Positions 42,599 through 50,676 of a stretch of 64,000 nt of DNA are shown in pieces. A model generated the notes under the pieces. It saw nothing but the letters and a program-made list of their open reading frames with translations, was not told where the DNA came from and ran no database searches. The stretch comes from JASHVB01 sp963780805 (GTDB lineage Bacteria > Pseudomonadota > Alphaproteobacteria > Acetobacterales > Acetobacteraceae): contig CAWADP010000017.1 in assembly GCA_963780805.1 (NCBI GenBank), forward strand, positions 19,017 through 83,016, given 5' to 3'. Each line of letters opens with the position of its first letter. The first letter of the stretch is position 1. Both the position numbers and the translations under genes were made by a program.

Positions 42599-43398
42599 CG
42601 ACCACCGTCGCGATCGGCGGGCTCGGCGCGATCGGCCTCCCGCTCGCTCGCGCGCTGGACTTCGGGGTGGAGGGGCTGTCCCTGATCGCGGTCGCCGCTA
42701 GGGACCCGGACAAGGCGAAGGCCAACCTGACCCGTTTCCGAACCCTGCCGCGCATCGTGCCGCTGGAAGCGCTGGCCGCGGCCGACATCGTCGTGGAAGC
42801 TGCGCCCGCAGCGGTGTTCGAAACCATCGCCCGAGCCGCGATCGAGGCCGGCCGGATTCTGGTGCCCGCCTCGGTGGGAGCGCTGCTGCCGCGCATGCAT
42901 CTGGTGGAACGTGCCAAGGCGACCGGCGCCCGCATCGTGGTGCCCACCGGCGCCTTGCTCGGCCTGGACGCGGTGCGGGCAGCGGCCGAGGGCCCGGTGC
43001 ACAGCGTCACCATGGTCACACGCAAGCCGCCGGCCGGCCTGGCGGGCGCGCCGCATCTGCTGCGCCATGGCATCGACGTCTCCGGCCTGACCGCGCCGCT
43101 GCTGGTGTTCGAGGGCAACGCCTTCGACGCCGCCGCGGGCTTCCCCGCCAACGTCAACGTCGCCGCGGCTCTGGCGCTGGCCGGCGTCGGACCGATGCGC
43201 ACGCGGGTGCAGATCTGGGCGGACCCGGGCGTCACCCGCAACACCCACACGATCCAGGTGGAAGCCGAAGCGGCGCGCTTCACCATGACCATCGAGAACG
43301 TCCCCAGCGAGGACAACCCGCGCACCGGCAAGCTGACGGCGCTGTCGGTGCTGAGCTGCCTGCGCGGCCTGGTGTCCACGCTGAAGGTCGGCAGCTAG
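42595..43398 (+). CDS. nadX: Aspartate dehydrogenase family protein
   Basis: A 267-residue oxidoreductase. VAIGGLGAIGLPLARALDFG is the NAD(P)-binding loop; AADIVVEAAPAAVFETIARA and PASVGALLPRMHLVERAKAT follow the family pattern. GFPANVNVAAALALAGVGP with the conserved Asn and NTHTIQVEAEAARFTMTIEN complete the catalytic domain. L-aspartate dehydrogenase makes iminoaspartate for NAD synthesis or acts in amino acid catabolism; the bacterial family also includes related acids as substrates. Start overlaps the MobA relic (ATGA). Confidence 0.8.
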   Translation: MTTTVAIGGLGAIGLPLARALDFGVEGLSLIAVAARDPDKAKANLTRFRTLPRIVPLEALAAADIVVEAAPAAVFETIARAAIEAGRILVPASVGALLPRMHLVERAKATGARIVVPTGALLGLDAVRAAAEGPVHSVTMVTRKPPAGLAGAPHLLRHGIDVSGLTAPLLVFEGNAFDAAAGFPANVNVAAALALAGVGPMRTRVQIWADPGVTRNTHTIQVEAEAARFTMTIENVPSEDNPRTGKLTALSVLSCLRGLVSTLKVGS

Positions 43399-44065
43399 CG
43401 TTGCTAACGCTTGGATCGCATCGGAGAATCCCGTCATTGCGAGCTTGGCGGAACCTGTCATTGCTAGAAGGGGTTCTGGTCGCGGATTTTCGTGCGGGCA
43501 GGTCGATGCTCTGTTGCATGGGGTTCTAATACGGGAATTTTGTGCACGCGGCCGACGGCCGGAGGCAAAGGCGGGCAGCAATAGTTTTGTGTCTCACGGT
43601 CGTCTCGTTAGGAAATCCGCGAGATTCCGTTGGGAGATATGAGACTCGATCCCGGCATTTCTCGCGATCGTCTCGTTTCGTTCGCTGTGAGACGGATGCC
43701 GTCAGGCGCGGGGCGCTGCCGCGCGTGCGGTGCGGTTGGGCACCCGGCTGTCCCGCTTTGGGGATGGCGTTGGTAAAGGATTTCACACCGAGAACCACGG
43801 AGGCAGTTAAAGCCACCGAGCGCCACCGAGGGTGAGAGGCCAGGTCACCGCGCGCACGCGGCCGATGCCGTGCATGACCCGGTGGCGCTCGGTGGCTTTA
43901 CCTTTCTCCGGTGATCCGGTGGTTTTCGGTGTGAAACACTGCTGCCGCAAACAATCGACCCCGCGGGTTGTCGGCCACCGCTGTGGCGACACGAATCGGA
44001 ACGGCGGGGCCAGCCATGCTCTGGCCCCGTTCGTCAGCGTTGGGTTGTCGTGTGAAGCAATCAGG
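43399..44065. other. Gene-free region with a nested palindromic element
   Basis: No gene is seen. Besides the large palindrome at 43781-43936 there is a half copy of the TCATTGCGAGC element at 43435-43465 and several GTCTCG/TCTCGTT words between 43590 and 43695. Confidence 0.6.
43781..43936. repeat. Nested palindrome of 156 bp
   Basis: Inner arms 43808-43828 and 43880-43900 are exact 21-base reverse complements (TAAAGCCACCGAGCGCCACC and so on). Outer arms 43781-43798 and 43919-43936 match at 17 of 18 positions (TTTCACACCGAGAACCAC). The two arm pairs are concentric, so the whole segment could fold into one long cruciform or RNA hairpin. No open frame lies inside. Confidence 0.9.
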
Positions 44066-44944
44066 TCAGGGCGGCCCGGTCGCCGTGGCGACGATTGCGG
44101 GACCCTCTAACGTCCACTCGGTCAGACTTGGGGTGGCAGGCTCTGGACGGCACGGATCGGCTGGCGGGTCGCCGATGAAAAATCCTAGCACCCGTTGGAC
44201 GCCGTCGCGTGTTTCCTCCGGCCAGCCGAGCTTCGGGTGCCGCCATTGCTCTGCTTCAAACCGTATCTCGCGGCGGCGCTTCTCGGCGAGGAACTTGTTC
44301 AGGCTGCCACCGTAGCAGCGGATCGCCAGGAAGAGCTGCGTCCAGAATGTGCCTTCGCACAGCGTGGGGGCAACGCCGAAGTCGCTCATGATATTGGCGA
44401 GGACCTGGCCCGGCTGCTGACGGCGCACCTCGGCTTCGATTTCCTCCATGCTGGGAAGGTTGGCGAGTGTGAGAGGCTCCTTCGGGCTGCGGTGGCGGCT
44501 GGGGCGCTGCGCGGGTTCGGGCGTGGCCGGTGCTTCGGCGCGTTGCAGTGCGGCGTCGGGTCCCGCAATAGGATCGGGAGATGGCGGACCGACCGGTGGC
44601 TTGCCGCGCCGGGAATGCACGCGCCGCGCCAGGATCACCAGATCGCGGCCGTGCGCTGCGCGCGCCAGCAGCACACGCTCCAGCGCGACGGCGCGCATGA
44701 TGCCGCGCTGGATGTGAGCCAGAATCATCGGCATCGCGGCGGTGCCGAAGAACTGCGCGATGGTGGCGAAGCCGCGCCAGAGGGCGCGATGCTCGATTGT
44801 CTCGGCCATGTGGCGGCCGTAACCGAGCAGGACCTGAACGATCTCAAGCATGACCGCGATGCGTTCGGGCACGGGCTTGCCACCCTGATCCGGTTGTGGA
44901 TCAGGTCGGGTAGCGAGACCAGGGGCGTTGCCTGCGGTTACCAT
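44066..44944 (-). CDS. Hypothetical protein with C-terminal E-x2-A-E-V-R-R motif
   Basis: A 292-residue protein of unknown function. The first 110 residues are helical (LLGYGRHMAETIEHRALWRG, ILAHIQRGIMRAVALERVLL), followed by a Pro/Arg-rich linker and a compact C-terminal part beginning LPSMEEIEAEVRRQQPGQVL and FGVAPTLCEGTFWTQLFLAI. I recall families with a similar helical N-part and a terminal (L/M)EEIxAEVRRxPxG motif as multi-copy hypothetical proteins in Acetobacteraceae; this is memory, not a search. Start at 44944 (MVTAGNAPGL) is chosen over the upstream ATG 45007 because the leading 21 residues lack resemblance. Confidence 0.55.
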   Translation of the reverse strand: MVTAGNAPGLATRPDPQPDQGGKPVPERIAVMLEIVQVLLGYGRHMAETIEHRALWRGFATIAQFFGTAAMPMILAHIQRGIMRAVALERVLLARAAHGRDLVILARRVHSRRGKPPVGPPSPDPIAGPDAALQRAEAPATPEPAQRPSRHRSPKEPLTLANLPSMEEIEAEVRRQQPGQVLANIMSDFGVAPTLCEGTFWTQLFLAIRCYGGSLNKFLAEKRRREIRFEAEQWRHPKLGWPEETRDGVQRVLGFFIGDPPADPCRPEPATPSLTEWTLEGPAIVATATGPP

Positions 44945-45131
44945 AACGTCTGATAGTATAATTAACGCAAGCAAGATCGTCAAGCCCTTTCCGGGCCGGC
45001 GGAACAAGATTTCCGACTTGCCTTGTTGCTGGCTTCCACCTCGGGGCAGTGCTGGCTCGTGGTCAGGTGTGATCGCTACGCGTCCCCGTCGAGCCCAGCC
45101 GTCTCATCGACCATGGCGCCCGCCACAGGCG

Positions 45132-45849
45132 CTATTTCCTCAGCATCATGCCGCCGTCGATCTGCAACACCTGGCCCGTTATGTACGCGTTGGTCATCAG
45201 GAAGATATAGGCCGATGCGACTTCTTCCGGCGTCCCGAGACGCCCCAGTGGATTGGCCTGGGAATAGGAGCGTATCCTGGCGTCTATGTCCTCGCGCGGC
45301 TTCGCGCGCCACAGCGCGGTGTCCATGAACGCCGGGGCGACGACGTTCACACGCACACGCGGCCCGAGTTCCGAACCCAGTCCTTGCGCCATGGCGGCGA
45401 GCGCCCCGTTCGCCACGTAGCTCGCCGCCGCGTCCTGCGCCCGAACACCGCTCCCCGAGGTGAACGTCATGCTACCGCCGTCGCGGACCAGGGGTGCGGC
45501 GAAACGGGCGATCAGCAGATTGGTCCAGAAACTTCGAGTGCAGCACATGCCGCATCGTGTCGAGCGGCGTCCGCAGGAAGCCGCCCGCCATGGTGTCGCC
45601 GATCATCGAGACAAGATGGTCGTGCTCACGCAACGCCGCGATGAGTTTCTCAAGCGCAGCATGATCATGGGCATCGCCCTCGATGCTCTGCACGTCGCCG
45701 CCGAGTTCTGACGCTGCTGTCGAGAGCTTCACCGGATCCCGCCCGACGATGACCAGCGAAGCGCCTTGTGCCCGAGCCTGGCGGGCAATCTCCAAGCCGA
45801 TGCCGGAGCTGCCGCCAATGACGACAACTTTGCTACCCTCGAGCAGCAT
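45132..45849 (-). CDS. SDR-family oxidoreductase, second of a pair (frameshifted)
   Basis: Joined across one frameshift the product has about 238 residues. The first frame gives VVVIGGSSGIGLEIARQARA (cofactor loop) and AALREHDHLVSMIGDTMAGG; the second continues with FWTNLLIARFAAPLVRDGGS, SYVANGALAAMAQGLGSELG and ITGQVLQIDGGMMLRK. The frames meet at 45529-45531, where three A on the + strand (TTT in the gene) should probably be two, restoring HSKFWTNLLIARF. In the active-site region the usual Tyr-x3-Lys is SYVANGA, that is the Lys is replaced, so the enzyme may be inactive or use another mechanism. One base separates its ATG from the stop of the SDR upstream. Confidence 0.75.
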
Positions 45850-45850
45850 G

Positions 45851-46597
45851 TCAGAGTCCTCCTGAGACGAACAGGGTTTCGCCGGTCACCCAGCGCGCGC
45901 CATCGGATGCCAGAAACACCGCGACCGGTGCGATGTCGCCCGGTTGCCCAACCCGGCCGAGCGGTGTCTGTTGCGCCGCCATCCGCTCGAAGTCGCTGCC
46001 GATGATCCCCCCGGCATGCGTTCCTTCGGTTTCCACGACGCCGGGACTGATGGCATTCACCCGGATCTTTCGTGGGCCGAGCTCTTTCGCGAGCACACGG
46101 GTAATGGCTTCCACAGCGCTTTTCGTCGCCGCGTACACGGCATTGTCCGGCGGCGTCAATCGGCTCGCGACCGAACTGATATTGATGATGCTGCCGCCAT
46201 TGGACGCGAAGTGTTTGAGTGCTTCCCTGATCGCCAGAAGCACACCAAGAACGTTGGTGTTGAAATGGCGATGGAATTCCTCTTCCGAGACCGTTTCTAT
46301 CCCGCCGAACTGGTAGACCCCGGCGTTGTTCACCACGATGTCGATCGGCCCGAAGACGCGTGCCGTCTCGGCGAACAGGCGCTCCACATCTGCTGCTTTC
46401 GCGACGTCGCCCTGGATCGCCATGGCGCTGCCACCATGGCTGGTGATTTCGGCCACGACTTTGTCCGCCCCGTCACGGCTGCTCGCGTAATTCACCACGA
46501 CGGCAGCCCCCGCGGCCGCCAGCTCGCGGGCGATCTCCGCGCCGATCCCCTTCGATGCACCCGTAACGACCGCAACCTTGTTCGATAGCTTGCTCAT
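45851..46597 (-). CDS. SDR-family oxidoreductase (3-oxoacyl-ACP reductase-like)
   Basis: A 248-residue classical SDR: VAVVTGASKGIGAEIARELA (cofactor loop), VNNAGVYQFGGIE, INISSVASRLTPPDNAVYAA with catalytic Ser and the Tyr-x3-Lys of YAATKSAVEA, and the closing ETLFVSGGL. It closely follows FabG-type enzymes; substrate unknown. ATG 46597 has AAGGAGG seven bases upstream. The end of the gene contains the GGAGG ribosome site of the next SDR. First intact gene of an operon that began with the peroxiredoxin relic. Confidence 0.85.
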   Translation of the reverse strand: MSKLSNKVAVVTGASKGIGAEIARELAAAGAAVVVNYASSRDGADKVVAEITSHGGSAMAIQGDVAKAADVERLFAETARVFGPIDIVVNNAGVYQFGGIETVSEEEFHRHFNTNVLGVLLAIREALKHFASNGGSIINISSVASRLTPPDNAVYAATKSAVEAITRVLAKELGPRKIRVNAISPGVVETEGTHAGGIIGSDFERMAAQQTPLGRVGQPGDIAPVAVFLASDGARWVTGETLFVSGGL

Positions 46598-46627
46598 GGC
46601 ATCCTCCTTGCGATCTGTACAAAAGCC

Positions 46628-46858
46628 TCAACAACGGACGAGCAGAGCGGACAGCGCCACGGGATTGCCGTTCGCGTCGTTCAGCGCGAAGGGAGGAGCC
46701 TTGTCGCCCGCCTTCGAAACGCACGCGGCGGCACCGGAGGCGACCGGCTCGGCGGTCGCGCGGTGCATGGTGTCGACCGCGGAACGGGGCACGTTGTGCG
46801 GTGGTTTGCCTGCCTCAAAATCGGCCTTGAAGGCATCGACCCTGGCTTGCAGCGACAT
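46628..46858 (-). pseudogene. Truncated AhpC/TSA-type peroxiredoxin
   Basis: The 76-residue frame begins with a good ribosome site (AGGAG) and MSLQARVDAFKADFEAGKPP, then DTMHRATAEPVASGAAACVS and KAGDKAPPFALNDANGNPVA, which is the N-terminal helix and first strands of a peroxiredoxin-like family of about 210 residues. It stops at LSALLVRC, just before the strand and the V-W-C-P-Y-C-type active site. The catalytic cysteine is therefore missing and the protein cannot be functional. Deletion must have joined this point directly to the SDR gene, keeping the promoter. Confidence 0.75.
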
Positions 46859-47138
46859 CACGTTTCTCCTGAATCTCGTGCTGACGGTCGTGTGCACCGC
46901 GGTCAATGTGGTGAACACAGGGTTGGACCGGCAGCCGTGGCGCGGCGATAACCCTTGTTCCTTGGCGGAATAGGTCCTGGATAAGCGGATGGATCGGTTG
47001 GGCCGCGATGGCAACCCTTGTCCGCGTCTTCTGCACGGCGCGGGACGGCTGCATGTCCAGCGAACGCGATGGTTCTCGACCTTTGGGGACTGGCCCAAGG
47101 CGGCTGGGGCTATTTTGGGCAACTATATACTTGACGCA

Positions 47139-47444
47139 CTATTTCGCTGGCAAACTAAACCGTTGGAAGGGTCGTGTTTCGCCCGGTCGAGAACCGGGTA
47201 CCATTCGGCCCATATAGGTTAGGCCGTCCCCACCGCCGTATTGCCCGGTTGATGTCGCCTCCCACCACTGCCACAAATCGCCAGTGGTGGTGTCAAGGAT
47301 CATCACTCTATCGCCGAATTCGTTCGGAGCCTTTGGCAACGGCACCATTTGGTATCGACCGACGTCCTCTGCGTTTGCAAGACGTAAAGGAACCGCAACC
47401 AGCAGGGCGAGCGTGATAAGCCAGCAGCAGCGACAACTCATCAT
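47139..47444 (-). CDS. Small exported protein of unknown function
   Basis: The 101-residue product has an N-terminal signal peptide (LITLALLVAVPLRLANA, cleavage near residue 25) and a mature part containing DRVMILDTTTGDLWQWWEAT, a short motif of the kind seen in small periplasmic beta proteins. Its ATG overlaps the stop of the gene upstream by four bases (ATGA at 47441-47444), so it is translationally coupled to the PD-(D/E)XK-like gene. Not recognised otherwise. Confidence 0.6.
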   Translation of the reverse strand: MMSCRCCWLITLALLVAVPLRLANAEDVGRYQMVPLPKAPNEFGDRVMILDTTTGDLWQWWEATSTGQYGGGDGLTYMGRMVPGSRPGETRPFQRFSLPAK

Positions 47445-48139
47445 TTCACCTCGACGGTATGCCCAAACGTGTGGAAAACGATTATCTTTTCGAACACCGT
47501 CGAGTCAACGTGCAGCCCGTCGATCCGCACTTCTTGTTCCTGAGCGGCGTCGATCCCATCTACCACGATCAACAACCAATAAGGATCACACCCCTCATAA
47601 CCCGAAGCTTTTTCTCCTTTCTCTCGGATTATAGCCTCAAGATCGCTCGTTGACATGAGGCCAAAGGAATGTACCTTCGTGGCTGTCCACTTTGCTCCTT
47701 GGTACACACCGGCATTCCATAGGCGGAATATCTCTTTCGGGGCCTGATTGAGTTCCAGTAGAATATCGCCGTTCTGCGCTTCGATTCGCTTAGCCAAGGC
47801 CGCAAGCTCTTTTGGCAATGATCGGCGGCGATCAGCCTCGATAGGAAACCTTCCGTCAAAACAGAAAGTCAATCCAATGGCATGACCACCAGCATCCATG
47901 TACCGCTTATAGGCTTCGGCAACAACCGCTTCACGCAACGGCTTCTGTCGCTGTTCACTACGTATGTTGCCGCCGGGTTGCAGGAAGAAGTTTCGGATTT
48001 CGATGCCGATCTTCCTTGTGCCAATGATTTTGAGATCAGGTTTGTCGCCGTACACGATACAACCGTCAGGCAGTGAATATGTCTGCCGGAACTGCTCGAA
48101 GTAATGCCGCTCTATCTTGTCGTTTGATGGCGCACTCAT
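47441..48139 (-). CDS. Hypothetical protein with a possible PD-(D/E)XK-like core
   Basis: A 232-residue cytoplasmic protein. The N-terminal part reads LPDGCIVYGDKPDLKIIGTR then KIGIEIRNFF; a Pro-Asp, about ten residues, and G-I-E-I is the arrangement of a PD-(D/E)XK nuclease core, although the third position is Arg where Lys is usual. Further on, AEAYKRYMDAGGHAIGLTFC and GCDPYWLLIVVDGIDAAQEQ are predicted helix and strand. No family is recognised with certainty. It lies in a run of small orphan genes of lower GC content, consistent with mobile or defence-type cargo, which is inference. Confidence 0.5.
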   Translation of the reverse strand: MSAPSNDKIERHYFEQFRQTYSLPDGCIVYGDKPDLKIIGTRKIGIEIRNFFLQPGGNIRSEQRQKPLREAVVAEAYKRYMDAGGHAIGLTFCFDGRFPIEADRRRSLPKELAALAKRIEAQNGDILLELNQAPKEIFRLWNAGVYQGAKWTATKVHSFGLMSTSDLEAIIREKGEKASGYEGCDPYWLLIVVDGIDAAQEQEVRIDGLHVDSTVFEKIIVFHTFGHTVEVK

Positions 48140-48153
48140 GTCTGCACGCTTAT

Positions 48154-48393
48154 CTATAAATCAATCGGCCAAACGAGCGATCCAAATGTGAAGTCGCACG
48201 ATTGCGCCTCGCAAGACGGGTTCTGGATTTGCATTGAAACCTCAAAATCTCCCTTGCCTCGTTTGCTCACGTACAGCATCCGGTCTATCGCCGCCCTGAG
48301 CAACATCGGGATGTCAATTCTCATACAATCTCGTGCGTCAGCAAGCATTTCCTCCGGGATTTTGGCGACAACGCCGCTATGTTCCAACTCCAT
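48154..48393 (-). CDS. Small hypothetical protein (79 residues)
   Basis: Starts at ATG 48393 with a strong ribosome site (GGAGGAA, six bases upstream). The N-terminal half AKIPEEMLADARDCMRIDIP and LRAAIDRMLYVSKRG looks helical; the C-terminal part FEVSMQIQNPSCEAQSCDFT is probably beta. Not recognised. Fifteen bases separate it from the PD-(D/E)XK-like gene. Confidence 0.55.
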   Translation of the reverse strand: MELEHSGVVAKIPEEMLADARDCMRIDIPMLLRAAIDRMLYVSKRGKGDFEVSMQIQNPSCEAQSCDFTFGSLVWPIDL

Positions 48394-48435
48394 CTATTCC
48401 TCCTACTTCATCCCAGCGCAACGCTTCAACGTTCT

Positions 48436-48564
48436 CTACGGCGGTTGAATGCCCTTTTGGTCATATTCTGGAATGGTCAAGTCGGTAGTCCATGTCCCTG
48501 CTTCGTCAACACGAACGCCATTAACCTTCCCATCCTTGACCAGCAAACATTGACCAATTCGCAC
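48436..48564 (-). CDS. Very small protein (42 residues), not previously delimited
   Basis: A GTG at 48564 preceded by AGGAGAG at seven bases opens a frame that ends with TAG at 48436-48438. The product begins VRIGQCLLVKDGKVNGVRVD and continues EAGTWTTDLTIPEYDQKGIQ before two prolines. Strand-turn patterns (KDGKVNG) suggest a small beta structure. Spacing to its neighbours (21 bases to the gene before, 42 to the one after) and the ribosome site support it as a true gene of the same operon. It has no recognisable family. Confidence 0.5.
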   Translation of the reverse strand: MRIGQCLLVKDGKVNGVRVDEAGTWTTDLTIPEYDQKGIQPP

Positions 48565-48585
48565 TATTTACTCTCCTGAAGTTTT

Positions 48586-49002
48586 CTACGTGTGCGGCGT
48601 TTTCTTCCAATCTTCCTCTTTCTGTTTGACCTCGCTTCGGCTCACGTGGGGCAGCCGACGTGTCAGGGCGAGAAACCTGTCCATCGTCGGCCTTTCTCGA
48701 TCTCGAATTACGGCGGCGTCCGCTTTGGCGGCGCCTCGTCCGATGAGTTCATGATACGTTAGCCTCTTGCCTACCACCGCAGAGGCTACCATACAGAATC
48801 GCCCGCCGTCATCTTTCTCCCGTTCATTGAAGCGGAACGCTTGCCCGTCACCATACCGATCCAGATGTGGCGGCATGACTGAGACATAGGTTCCCTTGAT
48901 TGACCGCTTGAGCACAACCAGAAGTGCCCCACCATACCACGGATGGGGATATAGTTGCCCTATTTTGGGCACGCGGGGCAGCGACGGGCACCAGACGGCC
49001 AA
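48586..49002 (-). CDS. Hypothetical protein (up to 138 residues)
   Basis: The frame opens with TTG at 49002, 10 bases after the stop of the NTF2-like gene. The central part reads LVVLKRSIKGTYVSVMPPHL and DGQAFRFNEREKDDGGRFCM, followed by SAVVGKRLTYHELIGRGAAK, with a basic C-terminus. A later start, such as the GTG at about 48972, is possible. Not recognised; it resembles none of the common toxin or nuclease families I know. It is the first of five consecutive small genes on this strand. Confidence 0.5.
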   Translation of the reverse strand: MAVWCPSLPRVPKIGQLYPHPWYGGALLVVLKRSIKGTYVSVMPPHLDRYGDGQAFRFNEREKDDGGRFCMVASAVVGKRLTYHELIGRGAAKADAAVIRDRERPTMDRFLALTRRLPHVSRSEVKQKEEDWKKTPHT

Positions 49003-49012
49003 CGAAAGCTGG

Positions 49013-49471
49013 TCAGGGTGGCGGAGGACTCACGTTGTAGGTTTCCTGCTGGATTTTCCAGGTGTCGCCGTCACGCACATCCGTGTCCGACCAATAGCCC
49101 TTCAGGCGCACCGGCCCGCGTGACCCGTTGTAAGTCCCGCTCCAGGTCCCGGTTCTCAACATAACCCCACTCCCAATCATCTTCACCTGCTCAAGCTTGC
49201 TGGGATCAAATGTGAAATCCTTGAATGTCTCGGTTGCGTCGCGTTCGATTGCCGCCCGACCGGAGATCAACCCCTCTGGCGTCACCTGGATAGCATCTTC
49301 GGTGAACAGGGCAGCTTGCGAGGCCGCATTCTTTTGCAGCGATGTTTTGTTCCAGGCATCGAGGACACTTTGCCCAGCCTGGTGCGCGTCTTGTTCGGAA
49401 ACCTGCTGCGCAGTGGCCGAAGCTGCCAGACCCACCGCCAACGCCGGCACAATCATGAGGAATCGTAGCAT
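49013..49471 (-). CDS. Exported SnoaL/DUF4440-like protein
   Basis: A 152-residue NTF2-fold protein with a signal peptide (FLMIVPALAVGLAASATAQ). The mature part VLDAWNKTSLQKNAASQAAL, FTEDAIQVTPEGLISGRAAI and DGDTWKIQQETYNVSPPPP are the usual blocks of the SgcJ/DUF4440 group, whose members have no single function. ATG 49471 with GGAG seven bases upstream is favoured over a GTG at 49477. Confidence 0.8.
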   Translation of the reverse strand: MLRFLMIVPALAVGLAASATAQQVSEQDAHQAGQSVLDAWNKTSLQKNAASQAALFTEDAIQVTPEGLISGRAAIERDATETFKDFTFDPSKLEQVKMIGSGVMLRTGTWSGTYNGSRGPVRLKGYWSDTDVRDGDTWKIQQETYNVSPPPP

Positions 49472-49576
49472 CGTCACACTCCATTACAACATGGAACGAG
49501 CGGGAAACAGCATTCTCCCGTAACGGTCAGACTTCGTCGGGGAGAATGCCGGCGGCACGGACTTCCGATATAAGTC

Positions 49577-49906
49577 TCAACCGCCATCTGACACAAGGTC
49601 CGCACTTTGCGGCAGCCGTTTAGGCAATCCGTCATCAGCAAAGTCATGCGGCGCTTCCCACGGCAGATTGTGGCCGTAGTCCACAAAGCGATGCTCGTAA
49701 CAAGTGGTGAACATCGTGGCGTGGCTCGCAGTACCGCCGGGCTTGAGCGGCTCTTGCGTGCCATCCAAAGTGATCGTGGGAACGCCGATCTTTGGTTTTT
49801 CCGCCAGCCGATCTTCCAGCGATGCGAGAGCCGGGTCGCCTGCCGCCGTCCCGAAGCAGAAGCGATAGCAGTCGATCACCACATTAGGCTGGCTGGCGCC
49901 AACGCG
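49577..49906 (-). pseudogene. C-terminal relic of an epoxide-hydrolase-like alpha/beta hydrolase
   Basis: The frame gives ASQPNVVIDCYRFCFGTAAG, RLAEKPKIGVPTITLDGTQE and YEHRFVDYGHNLPWEAPHDF, which match the cap end, the acid-bearing strand and the catalytic His loop (GHNLP-x-E-x-P) of alpha/beta hydrolases of about 290 residues. The nucleophile half is missing: the frame begins immediately after, and in frame with, the stop codon of the TetR gene upstream. A deletion fused the hydrolase remnant to the TetR 3' end. Confidence 0.7.
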
Positions 49907-49909
49907 GCT

Positions 49910-50554
49910 TTATCGCATCCGATCCTGCCGCGCTCGCGAGGCACGCGGCGGTTGAGAATGTTGCTCCACCAGGTCGTGGAGCAATCCAGGCAAACGGGTC
50001 ACCGGCTCGTCCGACTCGAGGCTCTGGGAAGCGATCCGGGCGCCTTCGCACAACAGAAACGCCTCCACGGCAAATCCGTCGGGATCGGTCAGTCCGGCAT
50101 CGCGGCACAGCTCGGCCAATCGTTGCCGGAACGCGGATTTGTGTTGCCTGATGACCAGCCGGGCGGGGTGCTCGCCGTCAGGGAGTTCGACGGCCGCGTT
50201 GGCAAGCGCACATCCCCGTCCACCCTCGCGAGCCAACCATTCACTGAGATACTGCAACCATGCCAGCAACTGGCCTCTTGGGTCGCCCTGATGCGCGGCA
50301 GCAATAGCTTCCCAGTCCGAGTCTATCTCACGCACGAATTCCCTCAGGCATGCGGCGACCAGCGCGTCTTTGGAGGCAAAGTGCCGATAGAGGGTCATCT
50401 TGTTGGTGCCGGCCGCCTCGGCGATCGCGTCGACACCAACGGCATGAATGCCGCGACGATAGAACAGCTCACGGGCCACCGCGAGGATGCGCTCGCGGGG
50501 CGGCGGCAGCGTGGGGAGCGGCGCGGCGGCGGATTTGGCGGCCGGCGCGGTCAT
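49910..50554 (-). CDS. TetR/AcrR-family repressor, likely regulator of the RND operon
   Basis: A 214-residue repressor with the TetR helix-turn-helix at about residues 19-66: RERILAVARELFYRRGIHAV, DAIAEAAGTNKMTLYRHFAS, KDALVAACLREF. The C-terminal ligand domain includes GRGCALANAAVELPDGEHPA, common in the AcrR subgroup. It is divergent from the RND permease gene with 122 bases in between that carry two copies of an operator-like sequence. By family analogy it represses the pump until a toxic ligand binds. Confidence 0.9.
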   Translation of the reverse strand: MTAPAAKSAAAPLPTLPPPRERILAVARELFYRRGIHAVGVDAIAEAAGTNKMTLYRHFASKDALVAACLREFVREIDSDWEAIAAAHQGDPRGQLLAWLQYLSEWLAREGGRGCALANAAVELPDGEHPARLVIRQHKSAFRQRLAELCRDAGLTDPDGFAVEAFLLCEGARIASQSLESDEPVTRLPGLLHDLVEQHSQPPRASRARQDRMR

Positions 50555-50572
50555 GGTCGGGCCTCCCGATTA

Positions 50573-50618
50573 TGTTACCGACCGGTCACTCCCGGGTAGG
50601 GTGTTACCGATCAGTCAC
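50573..50618. promoter_or_regulatory. Two operator-like repeats between tetR and the RND operon
   Basis: TGTTACCGACCGGTCAC (50573-50589) and TGTTACCGATCAGTCAC (50602-50618) are 17-base direct repeats, 29 bases from start to start, with two differences. The first contains the perfect palindrome GACCGGTC. TTAC-N-GACCGGTC-type sites are typical TetR-family operators at RND pumps. Both lie in the divergent promoter region and can serve both genes. Confidence 0.65.
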
Positions 50619-50676
50619 GCACTATCTAGTGCCGCGACCAGCAATTGCCTACCCCGCTTCGCAAGGAACTCCCCCG

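Noticed and set aside
41455..43581. A 708-residue open frame opposite the spermidine-synthase-like and dehydrogenase genes
   Set aside because: Composition is repetitive Arg/Gly/Asp typical of antisense frames, and the + strand genes are clearly real.
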